In this document: positions 7,707-15,971 of the stretch, piece after piece
How positions within the stretch are numbered: position 1 is the stretch's first letter
Layout: each line of letters opens with the position of its first letter
DNA from: CAMAXB01 sp964476565
GTDB taxonomy: Bacteria; Verrucomicrobiota; Verrucomicrobiia; Opitutales; Opitutaceae
NCBI GenBank assembly: GCA_964476565.1
Contig: CAYZBG010000011.1
Coordinates: 20,365-84,364 of the forward strand
Direction: 5' to 3'
Length of the DNA stretch: 64,000 nt
Program-made: the position numbers and the translations under genes
Notes under the pieces: model-generated
Seen by the model: the letters and a program-made list of their open reading frames with translations, nothing else
The model's database searches: none
What the model was told of the DNA's origin: nothing

Positions 7707-8456
7707 TTACTTCTTTTCGTTGCTGAAGAGTTTCCGGATACCTTCGCCGGCCTTTTGCGCCGCGTCGCCGAGCGCGTCCTTTGTGAGGCCGCCGGCCGAG
7801 CCGCCGATCTGCCCTGCGGCGGACGCGGCAGCGGATACGACGTTGGCCAGGACCTGACGCAGGATCGCGGTCGACAGTTGGGCCGGCGTGAGGCCGCCCT
7901 CCTTGACGCCGAGATCGGTGAGCGTGAGGGCGGGCATCGGGACCGTCACGGCGGCCGTGCCGGCGCCCAGCGTGACGGTGCCGTTTTGGAGCACAAATTT
8001 TTTCAGGATGATCTTCTTGGGCGGACCGCTCTCAGTCGTTTCCGCTGCCGTGCCGGCGCCGGTCACCTTCTCGATGTGGTTCAGCAGCTCCTTGATGTTG
8101 CTGGTGATGATCTTCGTTTCGTAGACGAACTCCGGCTGGTCGATGCGGACCTCCTCGATCACGACGGTGTCGCCCAGCAGCGAGCCCGGGTCGACATCGA
8201 GGTGCACCTCGCCGAGGTAGAAGGCGCGGTCGCTCTGCCACCCCTCGGGGTTGCCCACGAGAAACCCCGTCAGCGTGCCCGAGCCGTTCAAGGGCGAGAT
8301 GCGCGCGCTGGCGAGCTCGACCTTGGTGCCGGCGAGCTTCGGTCCCACGGTGGTGACGCCCGCTTTCACAAGGGAGCCGAGGAAGAAGGTGATGGCCACG
8401 ACGGCCACGACGGCGAGCCCGGCAAGAACGGCGGCAAGAAGGAGCAGTTTTTTCAT
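7707..8456 (-). CDS. AsmA-like membrane-anchored protein
   Basis: 249 residues from ATG 8456 (MKKLLLLAAVLAGLAVVAVV); the frame extends further upstream but overlaps the divergent promoter area. One N-terminal membrane helix is followed by 'GTKVELASARISPLNGSGTL' and 'FYLGEVHLDVDPGSLLGDTV', then 'IEEVRIDQPEFVYE', the typical nested beta pattern of AsmA/DUF748 proteins. An Ala/Gly-rich helical tail ends in FSNEKK. AsmA-like proteins are implicated in envelope lipid handling; a specific role here is inference. First gene of a minus-strand trio, divergent from the CoA-transferase. Confidence 0.75.
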   Translation of the reverse strand: MKKLLLLAAVLAGLAVVAVVAITFFLGSLVKAGVTTVGPKLAGTKVELASARISPLNGSGTLTGFLVGNPEGWQSDRAFYLGEVHLDVDPGSLLGDTVVIEEVRIDQPEFVYETKIITSNIKELLNHIEKVTGAGTAAETTESGPPKKIILKKFVLQNGTVTLGAGTAAVTVPMPALTLTDLGVKEGGLTPAQLSTAILRQVLANVVSAAASAAGQIGGSAGGLTKDALGDAAQKAGEGIRKLFSNEKK

Positions 8457-8598
8457 GGCGGAGAAGGGGACAGACAGGGGGAAGACGCGGAGGTTCGACG
8501 GCAGAGCTTGGCAGACTGCCGGGGGATTGCAAAGGATGCGTGCAGGAAACCAACCCGTGCGCAGCCCCGCCCCGCACCCTGCGCTAAACTTTTTTTGC

Positions 8599-10089
8599 AT
8601 GAGTTCACCTTTTCCCCGCCTGACCGCCGACGAAGCAGCTGCGTTGATCCAAGATCGTGACGTTATCGGCTTCAGCGGTTTCACGCCGGCCGGTGCGGCC
8701 AAGGCCATTCCGCGTGCGCTCGCTGCCCGGGCCCGGGCCGAGCAGGCCGCGGGCCGCCCGTTCAAGGTGGGGGTGATCACTGGCGCGTCCACCGGCCCGT
8801 CGCTCGACGGCGAACTGGCGCGGGCCAACGCCGTCCTCTTCCGCACGCCGTACCAATCCGACCCCGATCTGCGCAAACGCATCAATGCCGGCGAGGTCCA
8901 GTTCTTCGACATGCACCTCTCCATGCTGCCGCAGGCGGTGCGCTACGGGTTCCTCGGTCGGATGAAGTTCGCCGTGGTCGAGGCCTGCGAGGTGTTTCCC
9001 GGCGGGGAAATCGTGCTCACCACTTCGGTCGGGGCATCGCCCACGTTTTGCCATACCGCCGACAAGGTCATCATTGAGCTCAACCGCGCCCATTCGCCGG
9101 CCCTGCGCGGCTTTCACGACATCTACGAACCGCGCGATCCGCCGCACCGGCGCGAGATTCCGGTGTTCAGCGTGCGCGACCGCGTCGGCTCACCGGTCGT
9201 GACGATCGATCCGTCGCGCATCGCCGGCATCGTCGAGACGAACCTGCCGGACGAGTGCGGCAAGTTCGAGCCCCCGAGCGACGTCACGCGTCGGATCGGA
9301 TTGAACGTGGCTGAGTTCCTCGCCGGCGAACGCCGCCGGGGCACGATTCCGTCGCCCTTCCTGCCCATCCAGTCGGGCGTCGGCGATATCGCCAACGCGG
9401 TGCTGGCGGCGATGGGCGAGCACCCGGAAATCCCGCCCTTCGAGATGTATTCGGAGGTCCTGCAGGACGCCGTCTTCAAACTCCTGCGCAGCGAAAAACT
9501 CCTGTTTGCGAGCACGACGGCCGTGACCGTCAGCCGCGAGATGAACCGGGAGTTTCTCGACAACCTCGACTTCTACCGCCGTCGCATCGTCATGCGTCCG
9601 CAGGAGATCTCGAACCACCCGGAGGTCATCCGCCGTCTCGGCATCATCTCGATCAATGCCGCGATCGAGGCCGACGTCTTTGGCAACATCAACAGCACCC
9701 ACGTGCTTGGGAAGAGCCTGATGAACGGGATCGGCGGTTCCGGTGACTTCACGCGCAACGCCTTCATCTCGATCTTCGTCTGCCCCTCGCTCCAGAAGGG
9801 CGGAAAGATCAGCACGATCGTGCCGCTCGTCAGCCACGCCGACCACAGCGAGCATTCGGTGCAGGTGATCATCACCGACCAGGGCATCGCCGACCTGCGT
9901 GGCAAATCGCCGCACGAACGCGCAAACCTCATCGCCGACCGCTGCGCCCACCCGGATTTCCGGGAGGCGTTGCGCCGCTACGTCGACCACACCCGCGACG
10001 GCCAGACCCCGCAGTCCCTCGGGCGCGCGTTCGCGTTTCACGAACAGTTCCTGCGCACGGGCGATATGCGGGGTGCGGATGTGGGGTAG
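8599..10089 (+). CDS. Class I CoA-transferase (acetyl-CoA hydrolase/succinyl-CoA:acetate type)
   Basis: 496 residues from ATG 8599, matching the usual 490-510 of the Cat1/ScpC/AarC family. It moves CoA between acyl-CoA and acetate, succinate or propionate in the cytoplasm. Visible blocks: 'RDVIGFSGFTPAGAAKAIP' (20-38), 'FPGGEIVLTTSVGASPTF' (133-150), 'PFLPIQSGVGDIANAVLAAM' (253-272), 'EMYSEVLQD' with the likely catalytic Glu at about 286, and 'GIGGSGDFTRNAFISIF' (377-393), which is the CoA-binding Gly loop. Succinate:acetate versus propionate:succinate cannot be separated. Single gene, flanked downstream by a long inverted repeat. Confidence 0.9.
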   Translation: MSSPFPRLTADEAAALIQDRDVIGFSGFTPAGAAKAIPRALAARARAEQAAGRPFKVGVITGASTGPSLDGELARANAVLFRTPYQSDPDLRKRINAGEVQFFDMHLSMLPQAVRYGFLGRMKFAVVEACEVFPGGEIVLTTSVGASPTFCHTADKVIIELNRAHSPALRGFHDIYEPRDPPHRREIPVFSVRDRVGSPVVTIDPSRIAGIVETNLPDECGKFEPPSDVTRRIGLNVAEFLAGERRRGTIPSPFLPIQSGVGDIANAVLAAMGEHPEIPPFEMYSEVLQDAVFKLLRSEKLLFASTTAVTVSREMNREFLDNLDFYRRRIVMRPQEISNHPEVIRRLGIISINAAIEADVFGNINSTHVLGKSLMNGIGGSGDFTRNAFISIFVCPSLQKGGKISTIVPLVSHADHSEHSVQVIITDQGIADLRGKSPHERANLIADRCAHPDFREALRRYVDHTRDGQTPQSLGRAFAFHEQFLRTGDMRGADVG

Positions 10090-10097
10090 GGCGGGGC

Positions 10098-10233
10098 GGG
10101 GAAATCACAAAGGCCAACTTCCAAACGCCAAAAAACTCTCAATCGGACCAAATTCCGAATTCGACCACAGCATCGAGTTCGAGATTTTCTCGGGGTTCTT
10201 TGGCGTTTGTAAGTTGGCCTTTGTGATTTCCCC
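10098..10233. repeat. Long inverted repeat, 35-bp arms
   Basis: The left arm 10098-10132 (GGGGAAATCACAAAGGCCAA...) is the reverse complement of 10199-10233 (...TTGGCCTTTGTGATTTCCCC) with one mismatch. The 66-base spacer holds weaker internal symmetry (CGAATTCG, CGAGTTCGAG). Both arms include the CAAACGCCAAA core also found at 4044-4071. It sits 9 bases after the CoA-transferase stop and 24 bases before the next gene, so as RNA it would fold into a long hairpin between them. A non-autonomous repeat (MITE or REP-like) or a processing/termination structure are both possible. Confidence 0.85.
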
Positions 10234-10256
10234 ATCTCTCGCTCCATTTTCTCCCG

Positions 10257-10601
10257 ATGCTCAATGGAACCTGGGTGCCGCTTGCGGCCGAGTTTTCCGG
10301 ACAATCGATCCCGCTTCCGCCCACCCGGTGGATCATCGACGGGGAGCGTTATATCGTCGAGGCGGAGGCCGGGCAGGACGCGGGCAGCCTCGTGATCGAT
10401 GCGACGGCGACGCCGGCCACGGTCGACCTGATCGGCCGGACCGGCCCCAACGCGGGCAAGACCCTGCGGGCGATCTTCCGGCTGCGCGGCGACCTGCTCC
10501 AGCTGTGCTATGAGGTCGGCGACACCCCCGTCCGGCCCACCGCCTTTGTGACCGCCCGCGGTTCCATGGCCTTGACGGTGCGCTATCGGCGGGTCCAATA
10601 A
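10257..10601 (+). CDS. TIGR03067-domain protein
   Basis: 114 residues. It begins 'LNGTWVPLAAEFSGQSIPLP', the hallmark of the TIGR03067 domain (L.GTW....E..G), which is abundant in planctomycetes and verrucomicrobia. It continues with small beta strands 'GERYIVEAEAGQDAGSLVID' and 'TLRAIFRLRGDLLQLCYEVG'. No signal peptide is visible with this start. A role in binding a small lipophilic ligand is only suggested by fold similarity to lipocalin-like proteins. It lies after the inverted repeat and about 150 bases before parE. Confidence 0.75.
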   Translation: MLNGTWVPLAAEFSGQSIPLPPTRWIIDGERYIVEAEAGQDAGSLVIDATATPATVDLIGRTGPNAGKTLRAIFRLRGDLLQLCYEVGDTPVRPTAFVTARGSMALTVRYRRVQ

Positions 10602-10747
10602 GAGGCGCGGAAGGCGGACCGTCCCGGGAGGCGGTCCGAGTGGGCGGCGTTTTTCTCGGGTTCCGGCTGGCCGGCAGGTCGGCGGGGGCGCGGGTAATTT
10701 CGTTTGCCAATCCCGGTTTTGAAACGTTTCCACCCCTGTTGAACACC

Positions 10748-12592
10748 ATGGCGTCCAATTACACCGAAGCCTCCATCAAGACCCTGTCCCCGCTCGAGCA
10801 CATCCGGCTGCGGCCAGGTATGTACATCGGCCGGCTGGGCAACGGAGCCCATCCCGAGGACGGCATCTATGTGCTGCTCAAGGAGACCATCGACAACTGC
10901 ATCGACGAGTTCACGATGGGTTTCGGCAAGAAGGTCGAGATCGAGCTGATCGACCGCACCCTCCGCGTGCGCGACTACGGCCGCGGCATCCCGCTCGGCA
11001 AGCTCGTCGAGTGCGTGTCGATCATCAACACCGGCGCGAAGTACGACAGCGAGACGTTCAAGAAGGCGATCGGCCTCAACGGTGTCGGCCAGAAGGCGGT
11101 CAACGCACTCGCCCTTGAGTACCGCGCCCAGGCATTCCGCGACGGACAGACCCGCGCGGTGGAGTTCTACCAGGGCAAACTGAAGAAGGACGGGAAGGTG
11201 GTCGCGGCCAAGGACGAGAAGAACGGCACGCTGGTCGAGTTCACCCCCGACGAGGCGCTCTTCGGCAAGGATTTCAAGTTCCGCGCGGAGTTCATCGAGG
11301 AGATGCTGTGGAACTATGCCTACCTCAACCGCGGCCTGACCCTCGTCTTCAACGGCAAGAGCTACAAGTCGGAGAACGGGCTCAAGGACCTGCTCACGAA
11401 GAAGCTCACCGGCGAGCCGCTGTACCCGCTCATCCATCTCGAGGGCGACGACATCGAGGTCGCGATGACCCACGGCGGACACTACGGCGAAGAGTACTGG
11501 TCCTTCGTCAACGGCCAGCACACGACCATGGGCGGCACGCACTTGGCTGCCTTCCGCGAGGCGCTCGTCTCGACGGTGCGCAATTTCTACAAGAAGGACT
11601 ACGACGCCGCCGACATTCGCCAGTCGATCGTCGCCGCGATCTCGGTCCGCGTGATGGAGCCGGTGTTCGAGTCGCAGACCAAGACCAAGCTCGGTTCGAA
11701 CGACATCGGCCCGGGCGGTCCGTCGATCCGGCAGTTCGTCACGAACTTCATGCAGTCGCAGCTCGACAACTGGCTGCACCGCAATCTCGAGGCGGCCGAG
11801 GTGCTCAAGCGCAAGATCGAGGACAGTGAGCGCGAGCGCAAGGAGCTCTCCGGCATCCGCAACCTCGCCCGCGAACGCGCCAAGAAGGCCTCGCTGCACA
11901 ACCGCAAGCTGCGCGACTGCCGGGTGCACCTCGACTCGAAGGACAAGCGCGCCGAGGAGAGCACATTGTTCATCGTCGAGGGTGATTCCGCCTCCGGTTC
12001 GCTCACCGCCTCGCGTGACGTGCAGACCCAGGCGGTCTTCGCCTTGAAGGGCAAGCCGCTCAACACCTACGGTCTGACCAAGAAGGTTATCTACGAGAAC
12101 GAGGAGTTCCACCTGCTCCAGAGCGCGCTCAACATCGAGGATGGCCTCGACAACCTGCGCTACAACCGGGTGATCATCGCGACCGATGCGGACGTCGACG
12201 GCATGCACATCCGCCTGCTGCTGCTGTCGTTCTTCCTGCAGTTCTTCCCCGAGCTCATCACCAACGGCCACCTCTTCATCCTCGAGACCCCGCTCTTCCG
12301 CGTGCGCAACAAGAAGGAGACGATCTACTGCTACTCCGAGGCGGAGAAGGAAGCGGCGCTGAGGAAGCTCGGGTCCAACGCGGAGATCACGCGTTTCAAG
12401 GGCCTTGGCGAGGTCAGTGCCAACGAGTTCAAGGACTTCATCGGCGAGAACATCCGCCTCGAACCCGTCACGCTCGCCCACCTGCAGAACAGCAACGAGC
12501 TGCTCAGCTTCTACATGGGCAAGAACACCCCGCAGCGTCAGGAGTTCATCATCGACAATCTGCGGGTCGAGAAGGACCTCGTCGAGGTCTGA
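10748..12592 (+). CDS. parE: DNA topoisomerase IV subunit B
   Basis: 614 residues from ATG 10748. ATPase subunit of the type IIA topoisomerase that decatenates chromosomes. The GHKL ATPase region shows 'IRLRPGMYIGRLG', 'ETIDNCIDEFTMGFG', 'RVRDYGRGIPLGK' and 'KAIGLNGVGQKAVNALAL'. The Toprim region shows 'STLFIVEGDSASGSLTASRD' with the catalytic Glu, and 'IIATDADVDGMHIRLLLLSF' with the DxD metal site. The ending 'FYMGKNTPQRQEFIIDNLRV' is typical. It is the short gyrB/parE form common in Bacteroidetes and Verrucomicrobia. First gene of the operon with an S41 lipoprotein and parC. A second gyrase pair probably exists elsewhere in the genome. Confidence 0.93.
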   Translation: MASNYTEASIKTLSPLEHIRLRPGMYIGRLGNGAHPEDGIYVLLKETIDNCIDEFTMGFGKKVEIELIDRTLRVRDYGRGIPLGKLVECVSIINTGAKYDSETFKKAIGLNGVGQKAVNALALEYRAQAFRDGQTRAVEFYQGKLKKDGKVVAAKDEKNGTLVEFTPDEALFGKDFKFRAEFIEEMLWNYAYLNRGLTLVFNGKSYKSENGLKDLLTKKLTGEPLYPLIHLEGDDIEVAMTHGGHYGEEYWSFVNGQHTTMGGTHLAAFREALVSTVRNFYKKDYDAADIRQSIVAAISVRVMEPVFESQTKTKLGSNDIGPGGPSIRQFVTNFMQSQLDNWLHRNLEAAEVLKRKIEDSERERKELSGIRNLARERAKKASLHNRKLRDCRVHLDSKDKRAEESTLFIVEGDSASGSLTASRDVQTQAVFALKGKPLNTYGLTKKVIYENEEFHLLQSALNIEDGLDNLRYNRVIIATDADVDGMHIRLLLLSFFLQFFPELITNGHLFILETPLFRVRNKKETIYCYSEAEKEAALRKLGSNAEITRFKGLGEVSANEFKDFIGENIRLEPVTLAHLQNSNELLSFYMGKNTPQRQEFIIDNLRVEKDLVEV

Positions 12593-12627
12593 GCCCCGGC
12601 CGTCCCGCTCCGCCTGCGTCCTCCGAC

Positions 12628-13854
12628 ATGTCGTCCCGCCCGGTCCGCCTCATCTCGCTCGTGCTCCTCGTGGTGCTCGGCCTGTCGGGCTGCGCCACCG
12701 CACCGCGGGTCTGGCAGGAGCCGCCTGCCTTGTCGGCGGACGCCCGCGAGGCGCTCAACCTGCAGGTCTACGACCGCGCGGCGGATCGCGTGGCGGACAA
12801 GTTCTTCGATGCGTCCCTCCGCGGCGTCGACTGGCCGGCGGCGCGCGCCCGCCACCGCGAGGCTGCCCGCACTGCCAAGGACGACGAGACGCTCTACCGT
12901 GCGATCAACGCGTTGCTCGCCGAATTGGGCGAGTCCCACACCGTCGCCGTGCCCCCGCGGGAAGCGTTTCAGGAACGCCATCGCACGCGGGTCCTCACGG
13001 GCTTCACCATGCGCCCGCTCGAGGGCCAGTGGGTCATTACGCGCGTGCTGCCCGGGTCGGCCGCCGAAGCGGCCGGCGTCCGCCGCGGCTGGATTGTCCG
13101 TTCCCGGGACGGGGCGCCGCTCGAGCGTCGTGCGCCGCGCTTCACCATGACCCCCGGCCAGGCGGTGCAATTTGAGTTCGTCGATGAACTGGATCAGGTG
13201 CGGGCGATGACTTTGGTGGCCGGGCCGGTCGACTCCACCCCGGCGCGCGAGGCGCGGCACCTGGAGGACGGTACGCTCTATGTGCGCTTCGAACGCTTCG
13301 ACCTCGCCTCCATCCGCTGGTTGAGCGCGCAGCTCGAGGCGAATCGCGATGCGCCGGCGGCCATCATCGATGTACGCGACAATCCGGGAGGTCTCCTGAT
13401 GTCGGCCCGCTTGGCGATCGCTGAGTTCTTCCCTCGCCGCGTCGAGATCGGCACCTTCGTGCAGCGCGGCGGCCGCGAGAAGGAGACCCGTTCGTTGACC
13501 TGGGGAGCGGCCCAGTACGCGGGCCCGGTAGCCGTGCTCGTGAACGGTCAGTCCGCGAGCTCGGCGGAGATCTTTGCCCATGTCCTGCAGCACCACCGGC
13601 GGGCCGTGATCGTCGGTCAGACCACCGCCGGGGCCGTGATCGCCGCCCTCGAGTACGCGCTGCCCGACCGCGGACGGCTGCAGGTGCCGATCCTCGATTA
13701 CCTCGGACTGGACGGCAAACGCCTGGAAGGCGCCGGCGTGCGGCCGGACGTGCCGGTGATGCCCTCTCTCGCCGATCTGCGCCAGGGCACCGACCGCGAA
13801 CTCGCCGCTGCACGCGAAGCCTTGCACCGGGACGCCCCCGTCCCCACCTCCTGA
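12628..13854 (+). CDS. S41-family peptidase-like lipoprotein
   Basis: 408 residues. Lipoprotein signal 'RLISLVLLVVLGLSGC' with Cys 22. A helical N-domain is followed by a PDZ-like segment ('ITRVLPGSAAEAAGVRRGWI') and an S41 catalytic core: 'RFERFDLASIRWLSAQL', 'AAIIDVRDNPGGLLMSARLA' and 'LVNGQSASSAEIFAHVLQ' with the nucleophile at about Ser 311. The usual CtpA lysine is absent: the motif reads 'VGQTTAGAVIA', as in the Ser/His (tricorn/IRBP-like, S41B) branch. It should be anchored in the periplasm. It sits 35 bases after parE and 7 before parC, an unusual position for a protease. Confidence 0.85.
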   Translation: MSSRPVRLISLVLLVVLGLSGCATAPRVWQEPPALSADAREALNLQVYDRAADRVADKFFDASLRGVDWPAARARHREAARTAKDDETLYRAINALLAELGESHTVAVPPREAFQERHRTRVLTGFTMRPLEGQWVITRVLPGSAAEAAGVRRGWIVRSRDGAPLERRAPRFTMTPGQAVQFEFVDELDQVRAMTLVAGPVDSTPAREARHLEDGTLYVRFERFDLASIRWLSAQLEANRDAPAAIIDVRDNPGGLLMSARLAIAEFFPRRVEIGTFVQRGGREKETRSLTWGAAQYAGPVAVLVNGQSASSAEIFAHVLQHHRRAVIVGQTTAGAVIAALEYALPDRGRLQVPILDYLGLDGKRLEGAGVRPDVPVMPSLADLRQGTDRELAAAREALHRDAPVPTS

Positions 13855-13861
13855 CTTTCCC

Positions 13862-15961
13862 ATGGCCAAACGCAAAAACTCCAAGGACTCCGAACAGCCT
13901 GAGTTGCCGCTGAACGGCGGCGCCGAGTCTCCGGCAGACGTGACGCCGCCGACGCCGTCCGCGCCGGCCCCGACATCGGGCGGCGAAGGTCCGACCGAGC
14001 CCACCGCTGCCGTGGAGGCCCCGCGCAATCCCGAGGACGCGCCGCTCGCGCGGCACTACAAGACCTGGTTCCTCGATTACGCCAGCTACGTCATTCTCGA
14101 CCGCGCCGTGCCGCACATCGACGACGGCCTGAAGCCGGTGCAGCGCCGCATCCTGCACACGCTTTGGGAGATGGACGACGGCCGGTTTCACAAGGTGGCC
14201 AACATCACCGGCCAGACGATGGCGTTGCACCCGCACGGCAATGCGTCGATCGACGCCGCCCTCGTCGGCATTGCCCAGCGCGGCTACCTGATCGAGCCCC
14301 AGGGCAACTTTGGCAACACGCTCACCGGCGACGGCGCTGCGGCCCCCCGTTACATCGAGGCGCGCCTGACACCGTTCGCGCGCGACGTGCTGTTCAACCC
14401 CAAGACGACCACCTGGCAGCTGAGCTACGACGGACGTAAGAAAGAGCCGGTCACGCTGCCGGCCAAGTTCCCGCTCGTGCTGCTCGATGGCGCCGAGGGC
14501 ATCGCCGTCGGCCTTTCGACCAAGATTCTGCCGCACAACTTCAACGATCTCTGCCGCGCGGCGATCAATCACCTCCAGGGAAAACGCTTCCGGATTTTCC
14601 CCGATTTCCCCACGGGCGGCATCGCCGACTTCTCCGAGTACAACGACGGCGAACGCGGCGGGAAGGTGAAGGTCCGGGCCAAGATCGAGTCCCGCAGCAA
14701 GTACCTGCTGGCGATCACCGAGCTGCCCTTCGGTACGACGACCGAGTCGTTGATCGAGTCGATTCTCGCCGCCAACGCCAAGGGCAAGATCAAGGTCAAG
14801 CACGTCGACGACAACACCGCCGACCAGGTCGAGATCCTCGTGCACCTGCCGCAGGGCAGCGACCCCGACCAGGTTATCCAGCAGCTCTACGTCTTCACCG
14901 ACTGCCAGGTGTCGATCTCCCCGGCGGCCTGCGTGATCGACCACGAGAAACCGATCTTCCTCGGGGTGTCCGACATCCTGCGTCGCTCCGTCGAGAAGAC
15001 CGTCGCGTTGCTCAAGCAGGAACTTGAAATCCGGCTGGGCGAACTCGACCAGCAGTGGCACTGGGATTCACTGGAGCGCATCTTCATCGAGGAGCGCATC
15101 TACCGTCGGATCGAAAAATCCAAGACGTGGGAGAGCGTGCTGAGCGAGATCCGCGAGGGCCTGGCGCCCTTCCTCAAGCAGCTGCGCCGCGAGGTGACCG
15201 ACGACGACATCACGCGCCTCACCGAAATCCGGATCAAGCGCATCTCCGCCTACAACCGCTTCCAGGCCGACGAGGCGATCCGCAAGATCGAGGAGGGCAT
15301 CAAGGAGGTGAAGCACCACCTGAAGCACCTCACCGAGTACGCGATCAAATGGTTCGAGACGCTGCAGGAAAAGTACGGCAAGCCGCACAAGCGCCGCACG
15401 ACCTACGACGAGATCGAGCAGATCAGCGCCGCCGCCGTCGTCTCGGCCAACCAGCGCCTCTACGTCAACCGCGAGGAAGGCTTCATCGGCCTCAACTGGC
15501 GCCAGCATGAGTTCGTGACCGAGTGCACCATTCTCGACGACGTCATCTGCTTCATGGCCGACGGCACGATGAAAGTCGCCCGCGTGGCCGACAAGGTCTT
15601 CATGGGACGCGAGATCATCCACGTAGCCATTTTGCCCAAGGACGGCGACAAGGGCTTCTACTCGATGATCTACCAGGACAAGGAGAGCGGGAAGGCCTTC
15701 GCGAAACGTTTCCAGGTCGGCGGTGTGACCCGCGAGAAGCTTTATCCGCTCGTCGCCAGCGAAGGATCCAAGGTGGTCTTCTTCGACGTGGCCGCCAGCG
15801 AGGCGGCGATGCCGAAGAAGGTGGAGATCATCCTCAGCGGCCGCTGCTCAGCGCGGGTGAAGGAGTTTGAGTTCGACCTGAGCGGCCTGAGCGTGGGCAG
15901 CCGGAGCGCGAAAGGCATCACCGTCACCCAATGGCCGGTCCGGCAGGTGAAGAAAGCATGA
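13862..15961 (+). CDS. parC: DNA topoisomerase IV subunit A
   Basis: 699 residues. Breakage-reunion subunit pairing with ParE. The first 60 residues are a low-complexity Pro/Ala/Glu leader. The winged-helix core begins at 'HYKTWFLDYASYVILDRAVP' and 'HIDDGLKPVQRRILHTLWEM'. The catalytic Tyr is at about 164 in 'GAAAPRYIEARLTPFARD'. 'ALHPHGNASIDAALVGIAQR' and 'GNFGNTLTGDGAAAPRYIEA' are the conserved DNA-gate blocks. A coiled coil ('ISAYNRFQADEAIRKIEEGI') and a shortened C-terminal domain follow. Seven bases downstream of the S41 lipoprotein gene, so one transcript with parE is likely. Confidence 0.93.
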   Translation: MAKRKNSKDSEQPELPLNGGAESPADVTPPTPSAPAPTSGGEGPTEPTAAVEAPRNPEDAPLARHYKTWFLDYASYVILDRAVPHIDDGLKPVQRRILHTLWEMDDGRFHKVANITGQTMALHPHGNASIDAALVGIAQRGYLIEPQGNFGNTLTGDGAAAPRYIEARLTPFARDVLFNPKTTTWQLSYDGRKKEPVTLPAKFPLVLLDGAEGIAVGLSTKILPHNFNDLCRAAINHLQGKRFRIFPDFPTGGIADFSEYNDGERGGKVKVRAKIESRSKYLLAITELPFGTTTESLIESILAANAKGKIKVKHVDDNTADQVEILVHLPQGSDPDQVIQQLYVFTDCQVSISPAACVIDHEKPIFLGVSDILRRSVEKTVALLKQELEIRLGELDQQWHWDSLERIFIEERIYRRIEKSKTWESVLSEIREGLAPFLKQLRREVTDDDITRLTEIRIKRISAYNRFQADEAIRKIEEGIKEVKHHLKHLTEYAIKWFETLQEKYGKPHKRRTTYDEIEQISAAAVVSANQRLYVNREEGFIGLNWRQHEFVTECTILDDVICFMADGTMKVARVADKVFMGREIIHVAILPKDGDKGFYSMIYQDKESGKAFAKRFQVGGVTREKLYPLVASEGSKVVFFDVAASEAAMPKKVEIILSGRCSARVKEFEFDLSGLSVGSRSAKGITVTQWPVRQVKKA

Positions 15962-15971
15962 GGTGGCCGGC

